DNA of 64,000 nucleotides, from assembly GCA_947649495.1 (NCBI GenBank), contig CANSRU010000010.1:1-64000 (forward strand). The letters run 5' to 3'. Position 1 is the stretch's first letter; each line of letters starts with the position of its first letter. Origin of the DNA: an uncultured Porphyromonadaceae bacterium. GTDB taxonomy: Bacteria; Bacteroidota; Bacteroidia; Bacteroidales; Muribaculaceae. A model generated the notes under the pieces. That model was not told the DNA's origin. It did no database searches and was given only the letters and a program-made list of their open reading frames with translations. The position numbers and the translations under genes were made by a program. This document shows, in pieces, positions 8,382 to 18,128 of the stretch.

Positions 8382-10562
8382 TCAAAAGCCCATTTCCGAC
8401 AAGAATTTGATACGAACCAACCGGATTTCCTCTTCAGTGTATTCGTCGCCAAGCTCCCGGTAGGCCTCGTCCAAATCGCCCTTCTCGCTTTCCTTGAAAT
8501 ACTCGAAGATATCAGCCTGTTGATCATCATCAAGCACTTCATCTATATAATAATTCAGATTTATCTTTGTTCCGGAATTGACTATTGCCTCAATATCATC
8601 CAGAAGTTCCGAGAACTCCATTCCTTTTGACCGGGCTATTTCCTCAAGCGGAATTTTTCTGTCTATAGCGTGAATTATGGCAATCTTAACCTTGCTCTTA
8701 TTGGCGACCGTGCGCACTATCAAATCCTCAGGACGGTCTATTTCGTTCTCCTCCACATGTTTTTTTATCACCTTCACGAACTCCTCGCCATAGCGTTTCG
8801 CCTTCCCGGTTCCAACACCGGCAATATTGGCAAGTTCATCTATAGTGATGGGGTAAGTGGTGGCCATAGCCTCAAGCGACGGATCCTGGAACAACACATA
8901 CGGTGGCAATCCTACCTTTTTGGCTTCCTTCTTTCTTAGATCCTTAAGTATAGAGTAGAGTTCGGGGTCAGCCGCACATCCGGCTCCGCTTTTCACCACT
9001 TCGGTCTCCTCATCGTCATTGAACTCGTTGTCCTCTACTATCTTGAACGAAACCGGTTTCTTAAGGAACTTCTTACCAAGCTCCGTTATTTTAAGCAGTC
9101 CGTAATTCTCTATGTCACGCTCAATATATCCGGCAATCACGCCCTGCCTTAGAACGGCATTGAGCAATTTTGCATCGGTCGCTTCCTCGCAACCAAACAA
9201 CTCCAAATCTTCGTGATGATACGATTTGACATCATTAGTCATCTTACCTTTCATCACGTCAATCACATGGTCGGCTTTGAATTTTTCCTTTAACGCCACT
9301 ATCGTTTCCAAAGCGGCACTTAAATAATCTTTAGCTTCCACTTTCTTCTTAGGATTTAAACAATTGTCACAGTTTCCACAATTATCCTTCTCGTACTTCT
9401 CTCCAAAATAATGAAGCAACGACATTCTACGGCACACACTCGATTCGGCATAGCTTGCCGTCTCAAGCAAAAGCTGACGACCGATTTCCTGTTCCGCCAC
9501 GGGCTTGTTCTGGATAAATTTCTCCATTTTCTGCAAATCGCGTGCGGCATAGAATGTGACACATAGTCCCTCGCCTCCGTCGCGGCCTGCACGTCCGGTC
9601 TCCTGATAATATCCTTCAAGAGATTTAGGCATATCGTAGTGTATCACAAATCTGACATCGGGTTTGTCTATACCCATGCCAAATGCGATGGTCGCCACTA
9701 TGACATCAACTTTCTCATACAGAAATGCATCTTGATTGGCCGAACGAGTGGCCACATCCATTCCTGCATGATAAGGCAAAGCCTTTATATCGTTCACCTG
9801 CAGCATCTCGGCAAGTTCTTCTACCTTTTTACGGCTCAGGCAATACACAATACCTGACTTGCCCTCCATACCTTTGATAAACTTAATTATCTCCTTATCG
9901 GTATTGGCAGTTTTTGGACGAATCTCGTAATATAAATTCTGTCGGTTGAACGACGATTTATACACCTTCGCATCCAGCATAGCGAGGTTTTTCTGAATAT
10001 CATGCTGCACCTTCGGAGTGGCCGTTGCTGTCAAAGCTATTACAGGGCGCTTCCCGATCTCATTGATTATAGGCCGTATACGTCTGTACTCCGGACGGAA
10101 ATCATGCCCCCATTCCGATATGCAGTGAGCCTCATCTACCGCATAGAACGAGATGGGCACATTCTTCAGGAATTCCACATATTCATCTTTGGTCAATGAT
10201 TCCGGAGCCACATACAGCAGCTTGGTCTTTCCTGATAGAATGTCACTCTTCACACGGTCTATCGCCGACTTGTTCAGAGATGAGTTGAGGAAATGAGCCA
10301 CACCATCCTCCTCGCTGTAATTGCGCATGGCATCAACCTGATTTTTCATCAGGGCTATAAGCGGAGATATCACAATAGCTGTACCTTCCATAAGTAATGA
10401 CGGCAATTGATAGCATAGTGACTTTCCGCCACCTGTCGGCATAAGCACGAACACATCATTTCCATCAAGCAGACTTCCGATAATGGCTTCCTGATTACCT
10501 TTGAATGTATCAAAGCCAAAATATCGTTTAAGAGCTTCAGTAAGCACAGTTTTTTGTGACAT
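8382..10562 (-). CDS. recQ: ATP-dependent DNA helicase RecQ
   Basis: The 726-residue superfamily 2 helicase unwinds DNA 3' to 5' in recombination and replication repair. Visible features are Walker A TGGGKS (43-48), DEAHC (143-147), the second RecA domain with QETGRAGRDGG, a four-cysteine zinc site ending CGNCDNC, an RQC winged helix, then an HRDC domain around residues 540-620. A C-terminal extension of ~100 acidic residues makes it longer than E. coli RecQ (about 610). It lies 42 bp downstream of clpX, apparently in the same transcript. Confidence 0.95.
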   Translation of the reverse strand: MSQKTVLTEALKRYFGFDTFKGNQEAIIGSLLDGNDVFVLMPTGGGKSLCYQLPSLLMEGTAIVISPLIALMKNQVDAMRNYSEEDGVAHFLNSSLNKSAIDRVKSDILSGKTKLLYVAPESLTKDEYVEFLKNVPISFYAVDEAHCISEWGHDFRPEYRRIRPIINEIGKRPVIALTATATPKVQHDIQKNLAMLDAKVYKSSFNRQNLYYEIRPKTANTDKEIIKFIKGMEGKSGIVYCLSRKKVEELAEMLQVNDIKALPYHAGMDVATRSANQDAFLYEKVDVIVATIAFGMGIDKPDVRFVIHYDMPKSLEGYYQETGRAGRDGGEGLCVTFYAARDLQKMEKFIQNKPVAEQEIGRQLLLETASYAESSVCRRMSLLHYFGEKYEKDNCGNCDNCLNPKKKVEAKDYLSAALETIVALKEKFKADHVIDVMKGKMTNDVKSYHHEDLELFGCEEATDAKLLNAVLRQGVIAGYIERDIENYGLLKITELGKKFLKKPVSFKIVEDNEFNDDEETEVVKSGAGCAADPELYSILKDLRKKEAKKVGLPPYVLFQDPSLEAMATTYPITIDELANIAGVGTGKAKRYGEEFVKVIKKHVEENEIDRPEDLIVRTVANKSKVKIAIIHAIDRKIPLEEIARSKGMEFSELLDDIEAIVNSGTKINLNYYIDEVLDDDQQADIFEYFKESEKGDLDEAYRELGDEYTEEEIRLVRIKFLSEMGF

Positions 10563-10604
10563 AGAGGTAGAGTATGGTATATGGGTGTGAAATCTGTATT
10601 TACC

Positions 10605-11879
10605 TTATAATTTATTTACTTCAAAATTGGCTTTTTTAAGTTGCTGCAGAACGTAGGAATCTGAAACGACAAATTCCTCAACATTCTGCGACGGGATGTC
10701 GAACATGGCGTCCATCATCACCGTCTCCACTATCGAGCGCAGACCACGGGCGCCCAACTTATATTCTATGGCCTTGTCCACAATCATGTCAAGTGCGCCG
10801 GGAGTGAACACAAGTTTCACATTGTCCATTGAGAACAGCTTCTCATACTGCTTGACAATGGCATTTTTAGGCTCGGTCAATACACGTCGCAAAGCATCAC
10901 GGTCAAGGGGCTCAAGATGGGTCAATATAGGTAGACGCCCTATTATCTCGGGAATAAGCCCGAACGATTTCAAGTCCTGAGGCGCTACATATTGAAGGAA
11001 ATTATTACGGTCCACACCTTTACGGGCAGAATTGCTGTAACCTACCACATGCGAGTTAAGACGTTGGGCAATCTTGCGCTCGATTCCGTCAAACGCGCCT
11101 CCGCAAATAAACAGTATGTTCTTGGTATCTACAGCAATCATGCGCTGCTCAGGGTGTTTGCGCCCACCTTGCGGCGGAACATTGACCACGGAGCCCTCAA
11201 GCAACTTCAGAAGTCCTTGCTGCACCCCTTCGCCGCTCACATCACGGGTTATAGAGGGATTATCACCCTTGCGGGCTATCTTATCTATCTCATCGATAAA
11301 CACGATACCACGCTGAGCTTTTTCCACATCGTAATCGGCCGCCTGCAACAAACGGGTGAGAAGGCTCTCTATATCCTCCCCCACATAGCCGGCCTCAGTG
11401 AGCACTGTCGCATCCACTATAGTAAACGGCACATCAAGCATACGGGCTATAGTCTTGGCCAACAGCGTCTTTCCAGTACCTGTCGGACCGACCATAATTA
11501 TATTGCTTTTCTCAATATCGACATCGTCGTTATTCTGCGCCAACCGCTTGTAGTGGTTATATACCGACACAGACAGATACCGTTTGGCCGAGTCTTGACC
11601 AATCACATACTGGTCAAGAAATGCACATATCTCTTTTGGCTTAGGTATGCCATCCAAGGATAGTGCAGCGTCCTTATCTTGTCCTGCCGCCCCTGCGGTC
11701 GTGGAAACATCACCATAATATTCCTTTATGGCCGTGTGCAGATGGTCCACACAATCAGAACATATATATGCCTTATCATCGAATGGACTCGGCACCATTA
11801 CCCTCGTTCCGTCGGCAGGTTCGCCACAAAACGAGCAGTATACGGTACTGGAATCCCTTTCATTACGTTTCTTTGCCAT
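10605..11879 (-). CDS. clpX: ATP-dependent Clp protease ATP-binding subunit ClpX
   Basis: This 424-residue AAA+ unfoldase feeds substrates to ClpP. The N-terminal zinc-binding domain has Cys15, Cys18, Cys40 and Cys43. Walker A GPTGTGKT, Walker B VFIDEIDK and the pore-loop GYVGED are intact. The ClpP-docking loop, IGF in E. coli, reads VGY here (within SHVVGYSN). The gene starts 27 bp after clpP, forming the usual clpP-clpX pair. Confidence 0.96.
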   Translation of the reverse strand: MAKKRNERDSSTVYCSFCGEPADGTRVMVPSPFDDKAYICSDCVDHLHTAIKEYYGDVSTTAGAAGQDKDAALSLDGIPKPKEICAFLDQYVIGQDSAKRYLSVSVYNHYKRLAQNNDDVDIEKSNIIMVGPTGTGKTLLAKTIARMLDVPFTIVDATVLTEAGYVGEDIESLLTRLLQAADYDVEKAQRGIVFIDEIDKIARKGDNPSITRDVSGEGVQQGLLKLLEGSVVNVPPQGGRKHPEQRMIAVDTKNILFICGGAFDGIERKIAQRLNSHVVGYSNSARKGVDRNNFLQYVAPQDLKSFGLIPEIIGRLPILTHLEPLDRDALRRVLTEPKNAIVKQYEKLFSMDNVKLVFTPGALDMIVDKAIEYKLGARGLRSIVETVMMDAMFDIPSQNVEEFVVSDSYVLQQLKKANFEVNKL

Positions 11880-11906
11880 ACATCAAAGTATGTTTACATT
11901 ATAATG

Positions 11907-12587
11907 TCAATGCTTTGCTCTGACAAGCACCTCATCAATCATGCCATACTCACGGGCCTCTTCCGATGTCATCCAATAGTCGCGGTCGGAATCACGTTCC
12001 ACCTTTTCAAATGGCTGACCGGAATGGTCGGCTATTATTGTATACAGCTCCTTCTTCAGTTTCTGTATTTCACGGGCTGTAATCTCTATATCTGAAGCCT
12101 GCCCCTGCGCGCCACCCATAGGCTGATGTATCATGACACGCGAATGGCGCAACGCGAAGCGCTTTCCTTTCGCTCCTGCCACAAGCAGAACGGCAGCCAT
12201 CGAGGCAGCCATACCGGTACAGATAGTGGACACATCGCTTGATATATATTGCATAGTATCATAAATACCGAGACCGGCATATACGGAACCGCCGGGGGAA
12301 TTTATGTAAATGCTGACATCTTTTCCGGGATCGGTAGAGTCCAGATACAACAGCTGCGCCTGAATAACATTGGCGGTATAATCATTCACATCTGTACCGA
12401 GAAATATAACCCGGTCCATCATCAGACGGGAAAACACATCCATCTGAGCCACATTGAGCTGACGCTCTTCTATAATGGTAGGAGAAATATAGCTTGAGGT
12501 AATACCGGATGCGGCGGCATATTGATCCAGCGCCAATCCATTCATACCTAAATGCTTTACAGCAAAATTTCTAAAGTCCTTGTTCAT
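11907..12587 (-). CDS. clpP: ATP-dependent Clp protease proteolytic subunit
   Basis: This 226-residue serine peptidase forms the barrel chamber of the Clp protease. The catalytic triad is Ser129 in GMAASMAA, His154 in VMIHQP and Asp203 in DRDYW. SPGGSV of the oligomer handle region is present. ATG at 12587 ([10 protein letters not shown]) is preferred over an upstream GTG at 12611. A strong promoter lies immediately upstream, separating it from the GH92 gene. Confidence 0.96.
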   Translation of the reverse strand: MNKDFRNFAVKHLGMNGLALDQYAAASGITSSYISPTIIEERQLNVAQMDVFSRLMMDRVIFLGTDVNDYTANVIQAQLLYLDSTDPGKDVSIYINSPGGSVYAGLGIYDTMQYISSDVSTICTGMAASMAAVLLVAGAKGKRFALRHSRVMIHQPMGGAQGQASDIEITAREIQKLKKELYTIIADHSGQPFEKVERDSDRDYWMTSEEAREYGMIDEVLVRAKH

Positions 12588-12632
12588 ATCAAGTATCGTT
12601 ATTGCCTCCACTCGGAGGTTTCATTATTTATT

Positions 12633-12663
12633 CAAAGTTAATATTTTTTTCAAAAACACCAAA
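12633..12663 (-). promoter_or_regulatory. promoter of clpP-clpX
   Basis: On the minus strand, TTTG (12660-12663) and TAACTTTG (12633-12640) are separated by 19 bp, an exact consensus match about 45 bp before the clpP ATG. Confidence 0.78.
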
Positions 12664-12690
12664 ATAAGGATTTGCAATTCATGGTATTTT

Positions 12691-14931
12691 TCACCGGACA
12701 TCATACCATATATGTCCCGGCTCATCCACCATTTCAAACTCCACTTCGGCACCCGACATTATTTGCTCGTGCGTAATATAACTTTTATGATACGGCTGAC
12801 CGTTGATCTTCATTGACTTTATATATTTATTATCGCGCGTAAGCCCGGGTGCGGATATCCGGAACACCTTGCCATTCGATAAATTCATCTTTATCTCCTT
12901 AAACAAAGGCGTACCAATTTCATATTGGCCTGACACCGCATCAACAGGATAAAATCCCATGGCACTGAACACATACCATGCCGACATCTGCCCACAATCC
13001 TCGTTGCCACACAGCCCCGCAGGTGCATTGAAATACAACTTTCTCATCACCTCCGAAACATAATCGGCAGTTTTCCATGGCTGCCCCACCTTATTATAAA
13101 GATATATCACATGGTGGCTCGGCTCATTGCCATGTGCGTACTGCCCTATCATTCCTGTGCTGAATATAGGCAATTCCTCATTACCCTTAGGCACATACGT
13201 AAACATACTGTCGAGTTTAGCCGCAAATTTATCAGCACCACCAGTAAGCGATATCAATCCGGGCACATCATGCTGCACAGACCAGAAGTAATGCCAACCG
13301 TTGCTTTCGCATATATGCGCTGTATATTCATCGGGAGAGAAACCAGGCTGCCAAGCGCCCTTGCTGTCGCGCGGATGCATGAAACCCGACACGGGATTAA
13401 ACACATTCCTGTAATTTTGAGAACGGGCATAGAATTCATCGGCAATATCTTTTTTGCCCATCTTTTCAGCCATCTTAGCTATGCAGTAATCATCGTAAGC
13501 ATATTCGAGCGTGCGCGAAAGCGACCAGTTCTCCGAGTTATGCGCATCCACTACGTCATACGGCACATAGCCCAACTTTTTATATAGCCCTATTCCTCTG
13601 TAGTCATCAAGATTAGCTGTTGCCACACACGCAGCCAATGCTTTTTCAGCATCAAAATCACCGATACCTTTAAGATAGGCATCGACTATAACCGGAACAG
13701 AATGATAGCCAATCATCATATCAGTCTCACCGCCCCAGAAATTCCAAACCGGCAGACGGCCGTTCTGCTCATAAAATGCAATAAACGATTTTACCATATC
13801 ATTCACCCTTGCAGGTTCTGTATAGGTGAACAACGGATGCGATGCTCTGAATGTGTCCCACAGCGAAAATGTGCTGTAGTTAGTCCATCCGTCAGCCTGG
13901 TGCACCTGCTTGTCAGGACCAAAATAGCGGCCATCGACATCTGAATATATGGTAGGCGCAATCATACTGTGATACAAAGCGGTATAGAAGCAAACCTTAT
14001 CGTCCACACTGTCGCCCACAACCTCAATTCTCGACAGTTGATCATTCCAGCTACGACGGGTCTGCTCAAGATATTTGTCAAAATCATCGTCGGGCACTTC
14101 GGCCGCAAGATTTCCGGCGGCACCTTCCTCGCTCACACCGGATATAGCGGTGCTCACAGTAAGCTGCTCTCCATCTTTTGTTGTGAACTCAAATCGAGCC
14201 ACAAGCCCCTTACCGTCCACCTTGGCATCAGCATTTTCATAAACAATCTTTGCAGTATCGATTGTCAATGCATCCCACGGACGTGAGAAACGCGAACGGA
14301 AATATACCCGTTGGTCGCGTGCCCACCCCTTGGAATACCGGTAACCTTCCACCGTTACAGAATCAACCACATTAATTTCAGTATCAACTGTGGCATCCCA
14401 GTTCATGGCCTTGGCCAGATTCAGGAAAACGGCGGCATTGCCAGCCGGAAAAGTATACCGCTGGATACCGACACGCTCTGTGACTGTAAGTTCCACCTTA
14501 ATGCCATAATCTTTAAGCACCACGCTGTAGTATCCGGCTGAAGCCACCTCATCGTCGTGAGAAAACTTGGAATGAATTCCCAAGGGAGCATCAGCTTCCT
14601 TATACGGAATCATTACCGGCATGAACGATATATCGTAAAGATCTCCTGCTCCGGTACCCGACAGATGTGTATGGCTGAATCCGGCTATAGTGCTGTCAGG
14701 ATAGAAATAGCCCGATATGCGGTCCCATCCGGGCAATCCGTTGTCAGGACTTAACTGAACCATTCCGAAAGGAGCCTGCGCACCGGGATAGGTATTACCG
14801 GTAAAGTCCGTTCCAATCATCGGATTGACCAAAGATGCGTAGTCCTGACCGGCTACATCAGCCTGCATCCTATCGCATGCCATGAGCGACAACGCTCCTA
14901 AAGTAGTATAGATAAATAATCGTGGGTTCAT
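12691..14931 (-). CDS. GH92 family alpha-mannosidase lipoprotein
   Basis: This 746-residue protein has a lipoprotein signal with Cys19 (SLMAC), then the GH92 pattern: VNPMIGTD near the N-terminus, PFGMVQLSPDN, the central TFRASHPL and CESNGWHYFW segments, and GNEDCGQMSAWYVFSAMG near the C-terminus. GH92 enzymes are calcium-dependent exo-alpha-mannosidases acting on mannans and N-glycans. The glutamate in CESNGW fits the position expected for the general acid, but linkage specificity cannot be read from sequence. It probably sits at the cell surface or in the periplasm. It lies between tig and clpP with its own promoter and behind the tig terminator. Confidence 0.93.
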   Translation of the reverse strand: MNPRLFIYTTLGALSLMACDRMQADVAGQDYASLVNPMIGTDFTGNTYPGAQAPFGMVQLSPDNGLPGWDRISGYFYPDSTIAGFSHTHLSGTGAGDLYDISFMPVMIPYKEADAPLGIHSKFSHDDEVASAGYYSVVLKDYGIKVELTVTERVGIQRYTFPAGNAAVFLNLAKAMNWDATVDTEINVVDSVTVEGYRYSKGWARDQRVYFRSRFSRPWDALTIDTAKIVYENADAKVDGKGLVARFEFTTKDGEQLTVSTAISGVSEEGAAGNLAAEVPDDDFDKYLEQTRRSWNDQLSRIEVVGDSVDDKVCFYTALYHSMIAPTIYSDVDGRYFGPDKQVHQADGWTNYSTFSLWDTFRASHPLFTYTEPARVNDMVKSFIAFYEQNGRLPVWNFWGGETDMMIGYHSVPVIVDAYLKGIGDFDAEKALAACVATANLDDYRGIGLYKKLGYVPYDVVDAHNSENWSLSRTLEYAYDDYCIAKMAEKMGKKDIADEFYARSQNYRNVFNPVSGFMHPRDSKGAWQPGFSPDEYTAHICESNGWHYFWSVQHDVPGLISLTGGADKFAAKLDSMFTYVPKGNEELPIFSTGMIGQYAHGNEPSHHVIYLYNKVGQPWKTADYVSEVMRKLYFNAPAGLCGNEDCGQMSAWYVFSAMGFYPVDAVSGQYEIGTPLFKEIKMNLSNGKVFRISAPGLTRDNKYIKSMKINGQPYHKSYITHEQIMSGAEVEFEMVDEPGHIWYDVR

Positions 14932-14974
14932 GAATATTATTTGCGGTTATGAAACATATTATTGGTTATAGTGA

Positions 14975-15006
14975 CAAAGTTAATAATTACAACAATCCAT
15001 TGCAAC
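14975..15006 (-). promoter_or_regulatory. promoter of the GH92 gene
   Basis: On the minus strand TAACTTTG occupies 14975-14982. A TTG-containing -33 element (GTTG) lies 20 bp upstream at 15003-15006. Confidence 0.65.
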
Positions 15007-15062
15007 CCCTCCAACATTTTATCTACACAATTCCCATATATTAACCAAACATACATAAACAG

Positions 15063-15094
15063 AAAAAGCGACGCCCTGATGGACGCCGCTTTTT
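15063..15094 (-). terminator. terminator downstream of tig
   Basis: Complementary arms AAAAAGCG (15063-15070) and CGCTTTTT (15087-15094) form a hairpin with A/T flanks just past the tig stop codon. It uncouples tig from the GH92 gene. Confidence 0.7.
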
Positions 15095-15116
15095 GTTATC
15101 TAAACCGGAGACTTAA

Positions 15117-16478
15117 TTAAAGATTACCGGCTATTTCCTTAAATTCATCAAGCGACACAGTAGACTCATCAAGAGTAACGTCGTTTTTCAACGCGTCAAA
15201 CAACTTGATATCGCCCACCTGCTCTATGAGGCGACCGCGATAGTTCTTGTCATCAAGGATGTTCTGGGCATAACGGGTTATGGTTTCATCGTCCATATTG
15301 GTCATGCCATACTGTGCAAACTGACGGGCTGCCATATTCTTTGCAAAATCAAGCAGGTCGCTCTGCTCTATCTTAACGCCGAGCTGAGTGGCAATCTGCT
15401 CCTTGATAAGCTGCCATTTGAGATCAGCTTCCATTCTGCCATATTCCTCATCAACATTTTCGGCGGTGATATTCTCATTGCGGCTTATAAGCCATGCTTT
15501 CAATATAGCTGCCGGCAATTCCATATCGCCGTACTTAGCCATAAGTTCCTTTCGGGCAGAGAAGCGGAATATCATCTCGCTGTTACCGCTGAGTTCATGT
15601 GCAATCAGATCTTTAACTGCTGCAGTATATTCCTCCTCATTGTGCACCTTATCCTTACCAAATACATTAGTATAGAATTCTTCGCCTGATTCGGCAGGAC
15701 GCACCACGATTATTTCAGAAATAGCCATTTCGAAATCGCCCTGAACAGCTGCTGTACGTTCCTTATCGATGTTCAGCATTGAGGCGAGCTCAGTGATATT
15801 TCCATCGGCAGCCTTACGGGGATTGAACACAACCTTGTCGCCTACCTTCTTTCCATCAAACTTGGCAGCCTCTTCCTTGTCTACGAAATACATCGGAGCC
15901 ACAATTCCACTCACCACCTGAATGGCATCGTCGCCCTCTTTCACAGAACCATCCTCGTTAAGCTCCATTATGGCACCCTTAACCAACGCATCAGGCTCAA
16001 ACTCCTCGCCGGGAACCTGAGCACCGAAACGCTTGCGGAAAGCGGCATCCTGCTCCTTCACCATATCATCGCTAACTGCGATATTATAATAAGGAATGTG
16101 GAGATCCTTACCGAGCTGAATGTCGAGCTTGGGAGCTATAGCAAGATCATATTCAAAAGTGAAATCCTTGTTATTCTTGAGGTCAAGTTCCTTAACTTCC
16201 ACGGGCATGGGCTGTCCGAGTACATTGAGCTTGTTGTCCTCTATATATTTCATTACAGCGTCGAAAACCACCTGATTGATTACATCGCTCGTAACCTGAC
16301 GGCCAAAACGACGCTGAAGATCAGCCACGCTGATATGACCCTTACGGAAACCAGGGATAGTGTGGGTGCGGCCGATTTTCTTCAAATCTTCTGTAACTTT
16401 TGCCTTGTAATCATTTTCTTCTACCGACACGGTAAGACGCATGCTCACAGCATCGGTATTGTTAGCAGTTAAATTCAT
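15117..16478 (-). CDS. tig: trigger factor
   Basis: This 453-residue ribosome-associated chaperone and peptidyl-prolyl isomerase has the three family parts. The N-terminal ribosome-binding domain carries GFRKGHIS at 43-50 (consensus GFRxGxxP, with the final proline replaced by serine). A divergent FKBP-like middle domain follows at about 155-245, then a long helical C-terminal domain. Sequence similarity outside the signature is low, as usual for Bacteroidetes trigger factors. Confidence 0.92.
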   Translation of the reverse strand: MNLTANNTDAVSMRLTVSVEENDYKAKVTEDLKKIGRTHTIPGFRKGHISVADLQRRFGRQVTSDVINQVVFDAVMKYIEDNKLNVLGQPMPVEVKELDLKNNKDFTFEYDLAIAPKLDIQLGKDLHIPYYNIAVSDDMVKEQDAAFRKRFGAQVPGEEFEPDALVKGAIMELNEDGSVKEGDDAIQVVSGIVAPMYFVDKEEAAKFDGKKVGDKVVFNPRKAADGNITELASMLNIDKERTAAVQGDFEMAISEIIVVRPAESGEEFYTNVFGKDKVHNEEEYTAAVKDLIAHELSGNSEMIFRFSARKELMAKYGDMELPAAILKAWLISRNENITAENVDEEYGRMEADLKWQLIKEQIATQLGVKIEQSDLLDFAKNMAARQFAQYGMTNMDDETITRYAQNILDDKNYRGRLIEQVGDIKLFDALKNDVTLDESTVSLDEFKEIAGNL

Positions 16479-16521
16479 AATTTCAGTTATGATGATTGTT
16501 TGTAATTATTCAATTGAAGTG

Positions 16522-16553
16522 CAAAATTAATATATAATAATTGATTGCGCAAT
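16522..16553 (-). promoter_or_regulatory. promoter of tig
   Basis: Minus strand: ATTG (16550-16553), 20 bp, TAATTTTG (16522-16529), ending 44 bp before the tig ATG. Confidence 0.65.
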
Positions 16554-16640
16554 TTAACTTAACGTAAATTCACACACAGACCGGTATTTACCAATTCGGA
16601 TGTAAATACCGGCCCATACGCCGTGAACGGCACGTCCCTA

Positions 16641-16871
16641 TCAGTCGTCATCATCGTCGTGATGATGCTTTTTATGGTGTTTCTTATATTTTTTATATTT
16701 CTTATGCTTTTTATGTTTCTTGTGATGACCATGCCCGTCAAAATCAGTATAGTAATCATTTTCCACACCCCAGTAACTGTGCATCGTCCCACAACTGGAA
16801 ACTGACACCCCGCACGATACCGCAAGTATCAATGCCACCATAAGCATCGCGATGTATTTACGTTTCTTCAT
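16641..16871 (-). CDS. small lipoprotein with His/Lys-rich and poly-Asp tail
   Basis: This 76-residue protein starts with a basic n-region and hydrophobic stretch, followed by two possible lipobox cysteines, Cys20 and Cys27 (VSSC fits best). After ~25 residues the sequence becomes almost entirely His and Lys with a few Tyr, and ends in five aspartates. Such a tail could bind divalent metals or polyanions; that is inference. I recognise no family. It lies upstream of tig on the same strand, between tig and the divergent prfA. Confidence 0.6.
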   Translation of the reverse strand: MKKRKYIAMLMVALILAVSCGVSVSSCGTMHSYWGVENDYYTDFDGHGHHKKHKKHKKYKKYKKHHKKHHHDDDDD

Positions 16872-16941
16872 AGTTGTAATATATCAAATAGTTGTACGTA
16901 TATTTTAATATCGCCATTTAGCACTTAATTGTTCACTCACA

Positions 16942-16972
16942 TTGGCAATATGCCCTATTTTTACTAACTTCG
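16942..16972 (+). promoter_or_regulatory. promoter of prfA-pyrF
   Basis: TTGG (16942-16945), 19 bp, TAACTTCG (16965-16972). It matches the Bacteroidetes consensus except one base in the -7 element and lies 31 bp before the prfA ATG. Confidence 0.6.
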
Positions 16973-17003
16973 CAAAGAATTTAACCCCTATTCAGTCCCA
17001 CTT

Positions 17004-18113
17004 ATGGCCGACAACTCACTGCTATCGCGACTCGAAGGAATAGACGCACGCTTTGAAGAGGTAAGCACCCTCATAACAGACCCTGCCGTTATCGCTGACA
17101 TGAAACGCTATGTCCGCCTCACCAAAGAATACAAGGAACTTGAGCGTTTGCTCGGCGCCACCAGGCGTTACCGTACCCTGATTTCCAACATCGAGGAGGC
17201 CCGCCAGGTACTTGACACTGAAAACGATGAGGAACTGCGCGAAATGGCCAAGGATGAACTCGATGAATCCACTGCAGCCATTCCTGCCCTTGAAGAAGAA
17301 ATAAAACTCTTACTCATCCCTGCCGACCCTGAGGATGGGAAAAACGCCATACTTGAGATACGTGGAGGTACCGGAGGTGATGAGGCTGCCATATTTGCCG
17401 GCGACCTTTACAAAATGTACACACGCTATTGTGAATCTAAAGGCTGGAGTGTTGCGGTAACATCATTCAGCGAGGGTGCCGCCGGCGGATTCAAGGAAAT
17501 AGTGATGGCAGTAACCGGCGACAATGTCTACGGGACACTGAAATACGAAAGTGGTGTGCACCGTGTGCAGCGTGTACCTGCCACAGAAACCCAGGGGCGT
17601 GTGCACACATCAGCAGCCACTGTGGCCGTACTCCCCGAGGCAGAGGCATTCGATGTCGAGATTAACGAGGGTGAGATAAAATGGGACACATTCCGTAGCG
17701 GCGGTGCCGGAGGTCAGAACGTAAATAAAGTGGAATCGGGTGTCCGGCTTCGATATATGTGGAAAAACCCCAATACCGGTGTAACCGAAGAGATACTTAT
17801 AGAATGTACCGAGACACGCGACCAGCCTAAAAACAAGGAACGCGCACTGAGCCGTCTGCGAACATTCATCTACGACAAGGAGCATCAGAAATATCTCGAC
17901 GACATAGCATCCCGCCGCAAAACAATGGTCTCCACCGGCGACCGCTCCGCAAAGATTCGCACCTACAATTATCCACAAGGACGCATCACAGATCATCGCA
18001 TCAACTACACCATATATAATCTGCAGGCATTTGTCGACGGTGACATACAGGATTGCATAGACCACCTGATAATCGCTGAAAATGCCGAAAAGCTGAAAGC
18101 TTCAGAACTTTAA
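17004..18113 (+). CDS. prfA: peptide chain release factor 1
   Basis: This 369-residue class I release factor recognises UAA and UAG. The PxT codon-reading tripeptide is PAT at 192-194, within the RF1-specific VQRVPATE context. The catalytic GGQ is at 236-238 in GAGGQNVN. The protein is full length and has no frameshift site of the RF2 type. It is followed after 15 bp by pyrF on the same strand. Confidence 0.97.
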   Translation: MADNSLLSRLEGIDARFEEVSTLITDPAVIADMKRYVRLTKEYKELERLLGATRRYRTLISNIEEARQVLDTENDEELREMAKDELDESTAAIPALEEEIKLLLIPADPEDGKNAILEIRGGTGGDEAAIFAGDLYKMYTRYCESKGWSVAVTSFSEGAAGGFKEIVMAVTGDNVYGTLKYESGVHRVQRVPATETQGRVHTSAATVAVLPEAEAFDVEINEGEIKWDTFRSGGAGGQNVNKVESGVRLRYMWKNPNTGVTEEILIECTETRDQPKNKERALSRLRTFIYDKEHQKYLDDIASRRKTMVSTGDRSAKIRTYNYPQGRITDHRINYTIYNLQAFVDGDIQDCIDHLIIAENAEKLKASEL

Positions 18114-18128
18114 ATCCAACATTACGAT

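Noticed and set aside
10992-11663. 223-codon plus-strand ORF opposite clpX
   Set aside because: Shadow of the clpX reading frame; composition is not protein-like.
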